Positions 12,326 to 22,467 of a stretch of DNA of 64,000 nt are shown one piece after another. The position numbers and the translations under genes were made by a program. The notes under the pieces are model-generated. The model did no database searches. It saw only the letters and a program-made list of their open reading frames with translations, and was not told where the DNA came from. Position 1 is the first letter of the stretch, and each line of letters opens with the position of its first letter. The stretch is from Tamarix chinensis (Eukaryota > Streptophyta > Magnoliopsida > Caryophyllales > Tamaricaceae). The stretch spans positions 55,926,638 to 55,990,637 of the forward strand of contig CM060177.1 in the NCBI GenBank assembly GCA_030549775.1, read 5' to 3'.

Positions 12326-13433
12326 TAACCCTAAACAAGAGCTTCATAGGAGGCAACCCATGTTTCATGTTTTCCTTTGTTATGTTTCTTTTTTTTTGTG
12401 TTTCTTTTGTTTTGTTTTCTTCCTTTTCTTTTTTTTTATTTGTTTCCTTTGTCTTTCTTCTTGTGTTGTAGCTTTTTAGTAGGAAAAATGGCTTATAAAT
12501 GCTATATAATGGATTATAGGAAAATATAATGCATTACATGATAGAAAGGAGAAAGAAAATGAAGAATATAGGAGTGTACAGCCTAAGCACAGTCTACTGC
12601 ATGACCGTGCATAACCCTGTCACTGAAAAATAAAGAAAACCTAAGAGCAAAAATTTTGCATGGCCAGCTCATGCTAGACCTACATGGTCGTGCCAATCCA
12701 TGATCTATTAGGCTGAGAGGAAAATTTTGCCCCATTTTCTCGTGCCAGACCTGCACGCTTGTGCACAACCACTTCCTTCTCAGCATGGCCTGCCTGTGCA
12801 AATGGTGCACGGCCGTGCAACCCCATATGTCTATAAATACTCATGCACATGACCCTTTCTTTTTCTCTCTCTCTCTCACAATTGCCTCCTCTCCCTTTTG
12901 AACTCTAACCCTCTCCAACCTCTTCCTTTTCCTCTTTCCTCCCATATCTACCTAACTAACACCATTTAGCACCTCTTCCACCATCATCAACCTCCTCACA
13001 ACCATTCCACCCCTACACAACCAGGTAGTGCACATCCTGCACACCCTATTTTCCACCCTTTTCTCAACTGTGCAGAACCAACCACCACACCTCTACACAG
13101 CACCCTTTGCAACACCTATTTCACCTACATAAACACTAATTTCAACACCACTTACACCATTTACAACTTAATTAACCTTTTTTCCACGACCTCTACACTC
13201 CCATCCTATGAAGGTCTTATTTTACACCACCTACCTATGCACCACCACACACCACTCATCTCGCTCACAATTTTTGCACCGGTTGTGCACACATGCATTT
13301 TTCTCAGTTTGATTTTTTATTTCCTAGTTCCATTCTTTATGCTTTTAGTTTTTCTATTATTCTTACTCAATTTCTCCTTTATATTTTTCCATCTCAATTA
13401 CGGTGTGTGTTCTAGTTAAACTATTTTCTAACA
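12326..13433 (+). other. Athila-1 linker after pol deletion
   Basis: Right after the RNase H start the sequence jumps to CTTCATAGGAGGCAACCCATG (12340-12360), which in Athila-type elements lies beyond integrase. The rest of RNase H and the whole integrase are therefore absent. What follows is T-rich sequence, a cluster of hyphenated palindromes of the GCACGGTCGTGC type (12580-12830), and a C/A-rich stretch (12880-13260). I see no gene. Confidence 0.7.
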
Positions 13434-13956
13434 ATGGCCCCCAAGAAGCAATCAAAATCTACCCAAGAGGAAGGTGAGTCCTCCCAACCATAGCCATGCC
13501 AATCAAAAGGGTGAGGTAAGGTTGCAAATACACAACCCTTGAATCCTTACGAGATTACCTTTGCTGACCCTAATGACAAGGATGTATATGAGGGACTAAG
13601 GAATTGAAACACTACCCCAACTTGATTCGTTGATTAGGATTGTCTCTAGGCACTAGGGGTAAAGGAGGATGTTGTGTATTTTCTTTCTCATAGTGGTCTT
13701 TACCATTTCTTTTCCAATGCATATCCTATGAGTAAGAGGCTCACACTTGAGTTCCTTAGTTCCTTTATTTTTCATCATTCCGACGAGTCTATCATGTTTC
13801 AGCTATTTAACAAACCTCGTCGAATATCATTGTCTAGGTTCTCATCATTGCTTTGCCTGCCCTCTTATGGTCGGCAACTTTCCAAGGGTTCTGAAATGTG
13901 GGATCCTCAAGGTTTTTGGCAAGAAATAACCTTACATAATAAATGATGTCCTCCTA
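13434..13956 (+). pseudogene. ATHILA ORF of Athila-1, first part
   Basis: The ORF opens with MAPKKQSKSTQEEGESSQP at 13434 and continues with stops. An open piece at 13674-13946 contains LTLEFLSSFIFHHSDES and MWDPQGFWQEIT. This is the post-pol ORF of Athila-lineage elements, sometimes described as envelope-like; its function is not established. It is cut by solo LTR D and continues at 19155. Element F carries the same ORF on the minus strand, cut by solo LTR B. Confidence 0.75.
13952..13956. repeat. Target-site duplication of copy D, left
   Basis: TCCTA precedes the TGTAATTCCCC start of D, and CCCTA follows its end at 19150-19154. One C/T difference separates them. Confidence 0.7.
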
Positions 13957-15470
13957 TGTAATTCCCCAAAATTTTAGGAAACTTATAATTTAATGAATAG
14001 CTTTTATTTGAAATAAATTAGCTTTCAAAATTATTTAGTTTAATTATTTTATGGATTTTTGGGTATATAAATTTGGATAGGAGTATTTAATAAATTAAAA
14101 ATAAATATTTTGTTATTTTATCATATTATCTTCATTTAAATAATTTTCCAAACTAATATTTTACGAAAATTATCCTTTTTGAACCAATATATTGAGTTAT
14201 ATTGAATTAAGTTATTAAATTAAAAAATTTATCAAAAATATTACATTTTATTATTTTCTAAATTAAATTAAATTATTTTTCCTATTTACCCATTTTCTTT
14301 TTTTTCCTTTTTCTTTTCCTTCTCCTTTTTCCCCCTTTTCTTCTTTATTTTCTTTCCCTTTTTTTCCATTAGGTCGTCGCGCCAGGCCAGCCCTCTCCCC
14401 CGCGCGCCTGGGCCGCTGGCCCATCTGCCCTCTCCCTTTCTTTCCCCTCCTCTCTCCCATGCACCTCGACCTAGCTTAGACCCCCTCTTCTTCTTTTTCT
14501 TTCTTCCCTTCACCTTGGACCGGTCGGCCCAGTCCTTTTTTTTCCCTTCCCCGACTGGCCTGATGCTCTATTCCCTGTATTTTTTTCTCTTCTTCTTCTA
14601 TGCCTCGACACTACTGCTTGCCCAACTTGTCATTGTCGCCAGCCTGCTGCCCTCGAGCACACCAGCCACCGCTCCTCGCTACCACCTGCCTCTCCCTCTC
14701 TCCCGTCATTTTCTTCCTATTTTCGCACCTAGCCAGTCCTGCAAACCATCCCTTGTGCCCTATTTTCTTTCCCCTTCTTCGTCACCCTCTCCCTGCCACC
14801 CTATGACACCCTGTCACCCTAAACCCTACCGCCCGATTAGCCACCTATCCCCCTACCCTCCCTCTTCTTTTTCTTCTCCTCTTCAACCCTCCTGCCCCAT
14901 ATTTTCTGAGCCATCTTTCTTCCCTGATCCCCTTCCCTCCATTCTTCTTCCCCTCCAACTTTTCCCCTTTTTTTGCACGCATCCACCCTCCGTCGCTCCA
15001 ACCACCACACCCATAGCCTACAGTGCCTCCTGCCACCTTCTACTACAGCCCTACACCGCCTCAACACCGTCTAAGCCACCTCGCAACTCCCTCTTCCTCC
15101 CCTCTTCTTTTTCTCCCTATTTTTCACCCTTCTCGACTGCCCCCCTGCAACCCCTTCTTCCGTCGCGGTCTGACCACCTCCACCGCCACCCAACCCACCA
15201 TTCAACTCCCTGCAACCTCCTCTACGACCCCCATACATTGTTTGGCAGAAACAATCCCCCAAACCCTCTTTATTTTTCCCTTCTCTTTTCCTTCCTTCTC
15301 AGCCCCTCCACCTCGACCCACCTCGGCAGCCACCTTTGTGGCCTCACTACCGTCGCTACCGCCGCCCTTGGCCGTCGTGTAACCCATCCCCGACAACCAC
15401 CTACACCCCCTCTTCACTCCTGCACCATTCCCTTGCCCTAAATCCTCCCCCACCTGCCCTCTTTTCTAGC

Positions 15471-15480
15471 CTAAATACCC
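15471..15480 (+). promoter_or_regulatory. TATA-like box of LTR D
   Basis: CTAAATACCC lies at the 3' edge of the GC-rich block, where I has CAATAAATACCC and C has CTATAAATACCCCC. It is weaker than those. The promoter role is inferred. Confidence 0.35.
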
Positions 15481-15552
15481 TAACCTAAAAATAGCCATTT
15501 TACCTTCCTTTACCCCCCCTTCGAGCCTTCCCCTTTTTTATTTTTGCATGCA

Positions 15553-15569
15553 GCTCATACTGTATGAGC
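15553..15569. repeat. Short perfect inverted repeat in LTR D
   Basis: GCTCATAC, one T, then GTATGAGC forms an 8-bp stem with a 1-bp centre. The equivalent place in E (about 47405-47460) does not keep it. Confidence 0.6.
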
Positions 15570-16219
15570 AGCATGAGTTACTACATTTATTAGCCCATTT
15601 TTGTTAATACTTTTAAGGTATGATAATATTTAAATTAATTATTTCATTGAGTAAAATTTATAAAGTCTTATGCTTTGATTTTCTTATTTCTAATATAATA
15701 AGTATTGATATTATTTTTAGGTATTGGTTTTGCTAATACAAGCTTGAATCTTTAACCGAGATACTGGTAAGATTCGATTTTTGCAAGAATTAAGGTAGTC
15801 GTTAAACCCCACTTAAACGCATGGATAAACGTATGTTAGCACATAGGGATTTTAATATGTTCTTATGCTTGGTATTTGTGGTTTAATATAATATATAAAT
15901 TTGATTGTATTAATTGATAAAAAGGGAAAGTATGCTAGTTTATATGCCATGTGTGGAAATGCTCCTTAAGGGAAGAGTTTGATTATTAATGAAAGTGTTA
16001 AGTACTTATCCATGTTATTTTATGTTATTGTGACCATTTATGCATGAATATTATTATTGTGATCCCTAGGGGCATTTTAGTAATATTCCTTATGCTAGAT
16101 TATGGCCTAATATGTGTGGGTACTAATAAGTATTATATTAAAATATGATGGTTGGTGGAGTTGGATATTGTTAATAGAGTATTAATATTATTATTCTATG
16201 TGGTAATGTTAATTTAATA

Positions 16220-17350
16220 AAAGTGGTGTAATAAAGGGGGGCAAAGTGGTAATTTTGGAGGCAAAAGGGCAATATGTTAATTTTATGATTAAATGGCAAA
16301 ATGGTAATTTTATAAGTAAAGGGGTATTATAGTAATTTTGGGAGTAAAGGGTAATATGGTAATTTTGGCAAGAAGGGCAAAATAGTAATTTTGTAAGGAA
16401 ATATAAAAATGGTAATTTTGGATGTAAAAGGGTAAAATAGTAATTTGCAAAGTAAAAGGGGTGTTATGGTAATTTTATAAGTAAAAGGGTATTGTGGTAA
16501 TTTTGTAAATAAAAGGATATTGTGCTAATTTGGAAGTAAGGGGTAGAAGGGTAATTTTGTAAAATAAAAGGATATTTATGGCAAACTTGGGAGTAAGGGG
16601 TAACTTGGTAATTATGATAACGATGGAGGATAATTTGGTAATTAAATTATGATTGTAGAAGGGCAATTAGATAATTATGATAATATAGAAGGGTAATTTG
16701 GTAAATTAACCAATAAAAGGGCATTATGGTAGTTTTAATAATGGAGAAGGGTAATATAGTAGTTATAAAAATGGAGAAGGGTAAAGTAATAATTATAATT
16801 ATGGAAAAAGGGTAAGTTGGTATTTATAATAATGGAGAAGGGTAAAATGATAATTATAATAATTGAAAAGGGTAAAATGGCAATTATAATAATTGAGAAG
16901 GGTAACTTGGTAATTTTGATAATGGATAAGGGTAATTTGGTGATTTATCCAACTAAAGGGGCAATTTGGTAATTAAGATAATGGAGAAGGGCAATTTGGT
17001 AATTTAACCAAATAAAGGGTAAATTGGTAATTATTTAACCAACTAAAGGGGAAAATTGGTAATCATGATAATGAAGAAAGGTAATTTGATAATGTATCCG
17101 ACTTAAGGGCAATTTAGTAATTATAACAAAGGAGAAGGACAATATAGTAATCTAACCAACAAAATGGGAAGTATGTTAAGAGTAACAATTATGAAGGGTG
17201 AATGATGATCTAAAAAGCGTAGGGGATAACTTGGTAACCTAAACCGAGCAATGGGTAATTTGGTAATTATATAATCTGAAGGGTAATAGGGTAATTTGTC
17301 AAGTAAGGAAGGGATGACTTAACAACTATATAAGTAAGGGGTAAATGAGC
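16220..17350 (+). repeat. Degenerate ~30-35 bp minisatellite in LTR D
   Basis: Units vary on the theme AAAGGGTAATTTGGTAATTT, repeated about 30 times with length changes. The same theme occurs in E at about 48095-48540, with fewer units. No ORF is maintained. Confidence 0.8.
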
Positions 17351-18064
17351 AATTTGCACCTAACATGTCGCTGTGATTGTGGAATTTTGTGATATGACTC
17401 AAATAATGCTGATTAGCAAGGTAAGAGTATTTGATAATTAGTAAGTATTACGAGAACGAATCCTAATTCGGAATTAGATGAGATTATGATGGCCTTAATG
17501 ATTTCTCTGTGTTATCTTAGATAACAGTCTGAATAAGAAGTGACTAATGATATCAGAACGATTGAAAGTGAATAAGTATCTAATTATTGTGTCTTTCATG
17601 ATCACTTTAATTAAGACATGCATACTTAAAGTGGAAGACCTCGAGATCGGGAATGTGGCTCTTTAAGGGTCGCTACCCTAAAGACGTGGTTTAGCCCACA
17701 ATTATTCTGGTATTTGCTGGTGTGCCTTTGTACCCTAGCTAGGCCCTATATCTTACTCTATCTAGCTTTATGGACCTAGTTAGGGGTTATGCATACTTAT
17801 GGATTAGGTGTCCTTGTCGGTAGGGTACTGAGTAGCTTTATGCACCAATACGACCAAGGTACCTTTGTGTCCCTAGGTTCATGGTTGAAGGATACTGAGT
17901 AGCTTGTATGCACCGGTACGACCGGTGTACCTTTATGTCTTGAGTTCTTGATCTTCTATTCGAGGCAAATAAATGGAGTTGTTGTGAGGATTAAAGAAAG
18001 GAAAAATACTAATCATGAAAGTGAAAGAATAATGAGTCGGGCCCAGTTGAATTATGATATTGAG

Positions 18065-18510
18065 TACCAACCCACAGGTTATAATAGTGGCCTAGGAGCG
18101 TGTTACTCTGGCAAGTGATTATGAGTACCGATCCACCGGATATAATAGTGGCCCAGGAGCATGTTGCCCTGGTAAGTGATTATGAGTACCGATCCACCGG
18201 ACATAATAGTGGCCCAGGAGCGTGTTGCCCTGGATGATGTTGATATATATTCTAATCCACTTACAATAATAGTGGGGGTCCCGAGCTCAATAAAATTAGT
18301 CATGGATGTGAATAAAGTTATGGAAAAATACTAATCACTTATAGTGGAACACCATGTGAGTCGGGGCTAGACCGGTCCACCGGCAAATAATAGTGGCCAG
18401 GAGCGTTTTGCCTTGGAGACCGATCCACCGGCATATAATAGTGGTTAGGTGCGTTCTGCCCTATAAGTGACCGATCCACCAGCTATAATAGTGGGGTTCC
18501 TGCACTCACA
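18065..18510 (+). repeat. 61-bp tandem repeats with GATCCACCGG and ATAATAGTGG cores (LTR D)
   Basis: Three units start at 18065, 18126 and 18187, giving an exact 61-bp period. More diverged half-units follow to about 18510. Each unit has a CCACCGG core, ATAATAGTGG, then an AGGAGCGTGTTGCCCTGG-type tail. The same sub-repeat occurs in E (49610-49820), J (59480-59870), B (29355-29680, complement) and C (42718-43060, complement). Confidence 0.85.
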
Positions 18511-18716
18511 TGGATATAAAATCTGGGAGATGATTGAATAATGATGGACTAATAGCTTAAGGCCGAAAGTATCGATCATACATTGCAACCTATTGATATC
18601 TGATGTGATTGTTAATTATGTGAATGTTATATGTACACATCTTGTTATATATGTATATAGATGTGTATCATGTGTGACATTGTGGGCCTGATTTTAAGTG
18701 TGTTTTAAAGGGTTAC

Positions 18717-18734
18717 TCAGTACCATAGTACTGA
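18717..18734. repeat. Conserved small hairpin near the 3' end of LTR D
   Basis: TCAGTAC, CATA, GTACTGA is a perfect 7-bp stem with a 4-base loop. B has a counterpart at 29108-29126, and C has a decayed one near 42480-42500. All lie about 430-515 bases from the GGGTGTTACA terminus. Confidence 0.65.
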
Positions 18735-19149
18735 AGGGTTCCCTTCGTGGGGCCCTACCTATTCAATGGGCAGTGCCCCTTGCAAGTCTTTTCAGGTGTT
18801 ATTCAAGTGGGCAACGGGAAAGAGTGTAAGGATTATTCGGCCTTTAGGATTTCATTCTTCCTCTTATGATGTATGGTTTAAATGGAATTGTATTCTTGTA
18901 ACCACCATTGGTGGAATCTATTCTTATAAAATGTTTACTTGCGCTACTCTGATTTAAAAATGGTTCGAATTTCTAGCAATTGATATTTTGTTCTTTAGCC
19001 TTAGCACTTGGTACTAGAACGGTATGAGTGAACCGGTCTGGTACTAAGTATGGCGGTAATATCCCTAAAATTCACTGTTTTATATTTTTCTTCCGCTATT
19101 TCTTTTAACAAAACGAAATTTTTCAGTAGTGAATTTTGGGGGTGTTACA

Positions 19150-19154
19150 CCCTA
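19150..19154. repeat. Target-site duplication of copy D, right
   Basis: CCCTA follows the CA end of D; its partner is TCCTA at 13952-13956. Confidence 0.7.
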
Positions 19155-19923
19155 AGCCGTATAGTGGGCAACAGGGAAAGGCCACTGTAATTTACAATTT
19201 GGCTTTGTGTTATATCCAACAGCTTTTGGTTGGTTCAATTTTCAGCTGAGGGGAGAGCCAGGGAAATGTGCAAAAACTAGAGCTCTTCGCTTTGCATCGT
19301 ATCCTCTAGGATAGTGCTATCAACGCCACGTATTATCTTGCTAACCATCTTAGCATGGTGAGCTCAATCTCATCGATGGTATCATCATAAGCGGTATCAT
19401 CACATACATTGCCACTAAGCTCGGTTATAGCCTAGATGACATCCATAAGGACTTTCCACCAACCTACCTTAGGCTGACACCTTACATAAATATAAAGTTA
19501 ATTGTGCAGGATAGGCGTTAATATAGATTGTATTATAACCAGGAGGTATGGTACCCGCTTCCCAACCCCGTCTTCACCACTCTTATTGGGACCAGACACA
19601 CCAACTGGTTACCCTCTCCTCATATGCCATGCCTAATTTAGGCTATGCCACCTCCCTTGGATGAAAACCCTGACATCCCATAAGAATGCCTTCATCTACC
19701 ATTACTTACTCTTCTAGCGCCTCCTTTGTTTGACACCAATTTTGGCCCTTTCCTTAGGCACTTCTTAGGACACCCGCTTCCGGCACATCGATGACAGATT
19801 TGATATGTTATATGCCTAATTTACTAGTCTCAGGGAGATTGTTGCTCCCATAAACCAAATGAACTCCATGATACATCAAATGTAGCAATGGTATTTGGAG
19901 CATGGCTACCCACCGCCCCAATA
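19155..19923 (+). pseudogene. ATHILA ORF of Athila-1, second part
   Basis: The ORF resumes after D. Recognisable text includes IDGIIISGIITYIATKLGY (about 19374-19430). The C-terminus is rich in proline and methionine and ends at a TAA near 19922. Stops and at least one frameshift occur in both parts. The homologous stretch in F lies at 28589-27700 on the minus strand. Confidence 0.65.
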
Positions 19924-21369
19924 ATTGAGTTTTCCCTCCCCTCATTCTTCACTTCCACATTGTGGACAATGTGGTATTCAAGCATGGGGGAGTCATTTTT
20001 CTTTCTGCCTTAGTTGTTACCTATTTTCTGTTGTTTTTTTCTTCTTCTTATTTTCCTTTTCGATTTTGTTTTCCATTTCTTATGTTTTTTTGTGAAATGA
20101 ATGCTTATGATGATAAAATGATAGAACCTTCTACATAACTTGATCATGCACTAGTAAGACTCATGAATTATGAGCTATTACAACTGATATTTTTCAAAAA
20201 TTGCTTATAGCGTAGACCCCCCAAGTGATAACACTCTAATGGTGTATCTTCATAGACTTACCCATCCCGACTAAGATTTAGAAGATAAGGCTCATAGCAA
20301 AGAACCGGTGAGACTTTGAGCCTTAAAGAATGGCCACCTTTATACAGTCTTACTTCTTCAAATTGTGTGTTCTCTCCTTTAATATGAGAAACTAGAACTT
20401 ACAGATGCTCTCTTCGAAACTATATACGACTTATGCATACATTAGTGTGATTGAAGAATGTATTTTCTTTGTTATCTACTTTAGCCATAAGACACCAAAT
20501 AACACTCATTTTTCTTTTATTAAACCCTTTTGAGCCTAAGCATTTCCCTTCGTTTACCTACATACTAGTTTTTTCTCCAAGAAACAACCCTACCTTGGTC
20601 CAAAAACTAGGGAGTAGTAGCTAATGGATTTTATTATGGTAGACAGGATAGAAAGAAAAGCATGGGGTTATCTTCTTCTTTTATAAAGAGAGAGAGAGAG
20701 AGAGAGAGAAAAGAGAAAAAGAAAAATAGAAAAGTTTCATTATTTCCATTTGTATCATCTAATTCTTTTTTTCTTTTTATCAAAAAAAGGAGCCTTGGTG
20801 TGTAATTAAGTGTGATTAGAAAGTTTCCACTTCTAATTTGGATTTGTAGTTACCGCTCTTTTAGTGTTTGGTCCATAAGCTACATTCCTAGATCTACCCT
20901 ACCTTTTCAACCTGCGCTTGTTACAACCCTATAAAGACCTCTTGATTTTTGTAATGCATAGTGTCTTTAAGTGGTGAAGAAGAAGAGTTTCTGCAAGAAT
21001 ATGGTCGATCATCATTAGATAGGAGAGTATTGAGCAACATTATTATCCATGCAAACACACATGAGTGCATAGTATCTACACTTAACTAAAGAGAGTAAGT
21101 TTGCGGCCTTATTTCACCTATGTTTTATCGGGACAACATTTACCCAACCCTAAACCATCTTAGAGTGTCATAATAATTCTAATTTGTGTGTCCACACTAA
21201 AGGTTTGTCTCACTTTATTTTCTATACTACTATTTTAGCTTGCAATATGGGTCGAACTAGACTTTGTATGCCATGTTTATGTTGTTCGTCCTATTATCTG
21301 AGGCCTTGTTATCATTCTGCTTGTTATGATTCTGTGTTTTTGTGTTTGCTTGAGGAAAAGCAAAGTATA
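19924..21369 (+). other. Athila-1 3' non-coding region with an internal PPT-like site
   Basis: At 19955-19994 there is CACATTGTGGACAATGTGG, then a purine run AGCATGGGGGAG (19981-19992) nearly identical to the true PPT. The remaining 1.4 kb is non-coding and includes an (AG)n run at 20687-20709. The frame 21184-21426 crosses into the LTR and is not a gene. Confidence 0.7.
20687..20709. repeat. (AG)n microsatellite
   Basis: About 11 uninterrupted AG units, followed by a purine-rich tail to about 20735. Confidence 0.9.
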
Positions 21370-21382
21370 AGCATGGGGGAGT
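21370..21382 (+). other. Polypurine tract of Athila-1
   Basis: AGCATGGGGGAGT abuts the TGATAAGTG start of the 3' LTR. It is the expected plus-strand primer site. Confidence 0.85.
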
Positions 21383-22462
21383 TGATAAGTGAATTTTTCC
21401 CATATTTTTACCTCTCTTTCCCTTAGCTTTGGGACTTCATTTAATCTCTTTTATATATTTTGCTATTGTTGTAGCCTATTATTTGCACTACCATTTTCTT
21501 GAGCCTTGTGTTGCAGGATTTCCCACAAAAACACCAAGACCGAGTAAGAATTGCTTAGTTTTGGAGCTAAAGACCTAGAAAGGAAAGCTTGGGAGGAGAC
21601 TCCATCGACCCAACATACTTATGGAGGTGCATTGAAGCTATGAGAGCCAAAAGATATACCAAGATATCCCTAAGAAGACTAAAAAAGGGAGTGCATGGTC
21701 GGCCTCACACCCAGCTGCATAGCTGTGCTGCTCTCCCATGTGTTTATAGAAGAAAAAAAAAACTGCATGACCGTGAAAAATTCTGAACTAAAAATTCAAG
21801 GCTAAAAATATTGCATAGCCAGGCCATGTAAGGCCTACAAGAGCCATGCAAAGTCAGAATTTCCAAATTACCGAGAGTTGAGAAATTGTGCGGTCATGCC
21901 GTAGTGGTCCTCCCCACATTCTACGTGCGCAACATGGCCAGCATGATGGAAATTTTGTGGCACACCTTGGGGACTTCTTAAACAGAGAGATAGGACATTT
22001 TAGAAGAGTGAGAGACCCCTCATTACTGAGCATAGATTCTTATAATAGCTTGTTTCTTTAGTTTTAATCTTTTAGGAGATTTAATTGTGTAATTTGTGAC
22101 GGTTGGTTTGAATCAACATTGCACTCTTCCGGATTACGGTTATTCAGACCTTAAAAGAGGCTAACGAATATGATTTGACCAGTTGTCCACAGTTAGTGAA
22201 TTAGTCTACGACATAAGTATTGTTTCATTATTGATTATTAATCTAGAGACCAATGTTCGATCCTAGGTTTCCTTCCTATCGTTTAATATCTTCAAGTTAG
22301 AATGCTTTTCGTACTTATTCTTTTCATCCAAACACATACCTCTATTTTTTGTAGATTTAAATAATTAAAATAGTAAAGAAGTGTAATCAATTACAAAGTC
22401 TCTGTGGGATATGACCTTGAAATGCTATAATGAATCTGTGCACTTGCGGAAATAGCTTAACA
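21383..22462 (+). mobile_element. 3' LTR of Athila-1
   Basis: It starts TGATAAGTGAATTTT and ends TTAACA. It is 1080 bp against 1477 bp for the 5' LTR: a segment equivalent to about 7672-8095 is missing at about 22144-22150, where the sequence jumps from GGATTACGGTTATTCAGACC to AAAAGAGGCTAACG. Confidence 0.88.
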
Positions 22463-22467
22463 ATAAG
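22463..22467. repeat. Target-site duplication of Athila-1, right copy
   Basis: ATAAG, identical to 6924-6928. Confidence 0.85.

Larger units (their letters stand above)
13957..19149 (+). mobile_element. Solo-LTR-like copy D (5193 bp) of the long LTR family
   Basis: It starts TGTAATTCCCCAAAATT and ends GAATTTTGGGGGTGTTACA, with a one-mismatch TSD. It interrupts the ATHILA ORF of Athila-1, which resumes on the far side. In order it contains: an AT-rich start; a pyrimidine-rich GC block (14290-15540); a TATA-like box; a degenerate 30-35 bp minisatellite (about 16220-17350); 61-bp ACCGG-type repeats (18065-18510); a hairpin (18717-18734); and a terminal block with CTTCCGC. There is no PBS, PPT or coding domain. 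The 308-codon frame in the GC block is proline/serine-rich and not gene-like. Plus-strand orientation follows from the TATA box and from the LTR start and end forms. Confidence 0.88.
6929..22462 (+). mobile_element. Athila-1: Ty3/Gypsy Athila-type retrotransposon, nested and defective
   Basis: The element spans 15.5 kb and is about 10.3 kb after removal of nested copy D (13957-19149). It has two LTRs, a tRNA-Asp-type PBS, gag, protease, reverse transcriptase, the start of RNase H, an ATHILA-type ORF, a PPT and a perfect TSD (ATAAG). The order is that of the Athila lineage. Integrase is missing through an internal deletion, and every ORF carries stops. By eye, about 13 differences occur in the first ~160 aligned bases of the two LTRs, which suggests an old insertion. 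It sits in LTR-like element K. Confidence 0.92.

Noticed and set aside
14515..15441. 308-codon plus-strand frame, the longest ORF in the window
   Set aside because: Proline/serine/leucine-rich, with overlapping open frames on both strands. It lies in the pyrimidine-rich GC block of solo LTR D, and related blocks in E, I and J give similar but non-homologous frames. Composition explains it.
18065..18510. Regular repeats as a CRISPR array
   Set aside because: Unit length, absence of unique spacers between identical repeats, and eukaryotic retroelement context exclude it. The same holds for the 20-bp array at 30121-30300.
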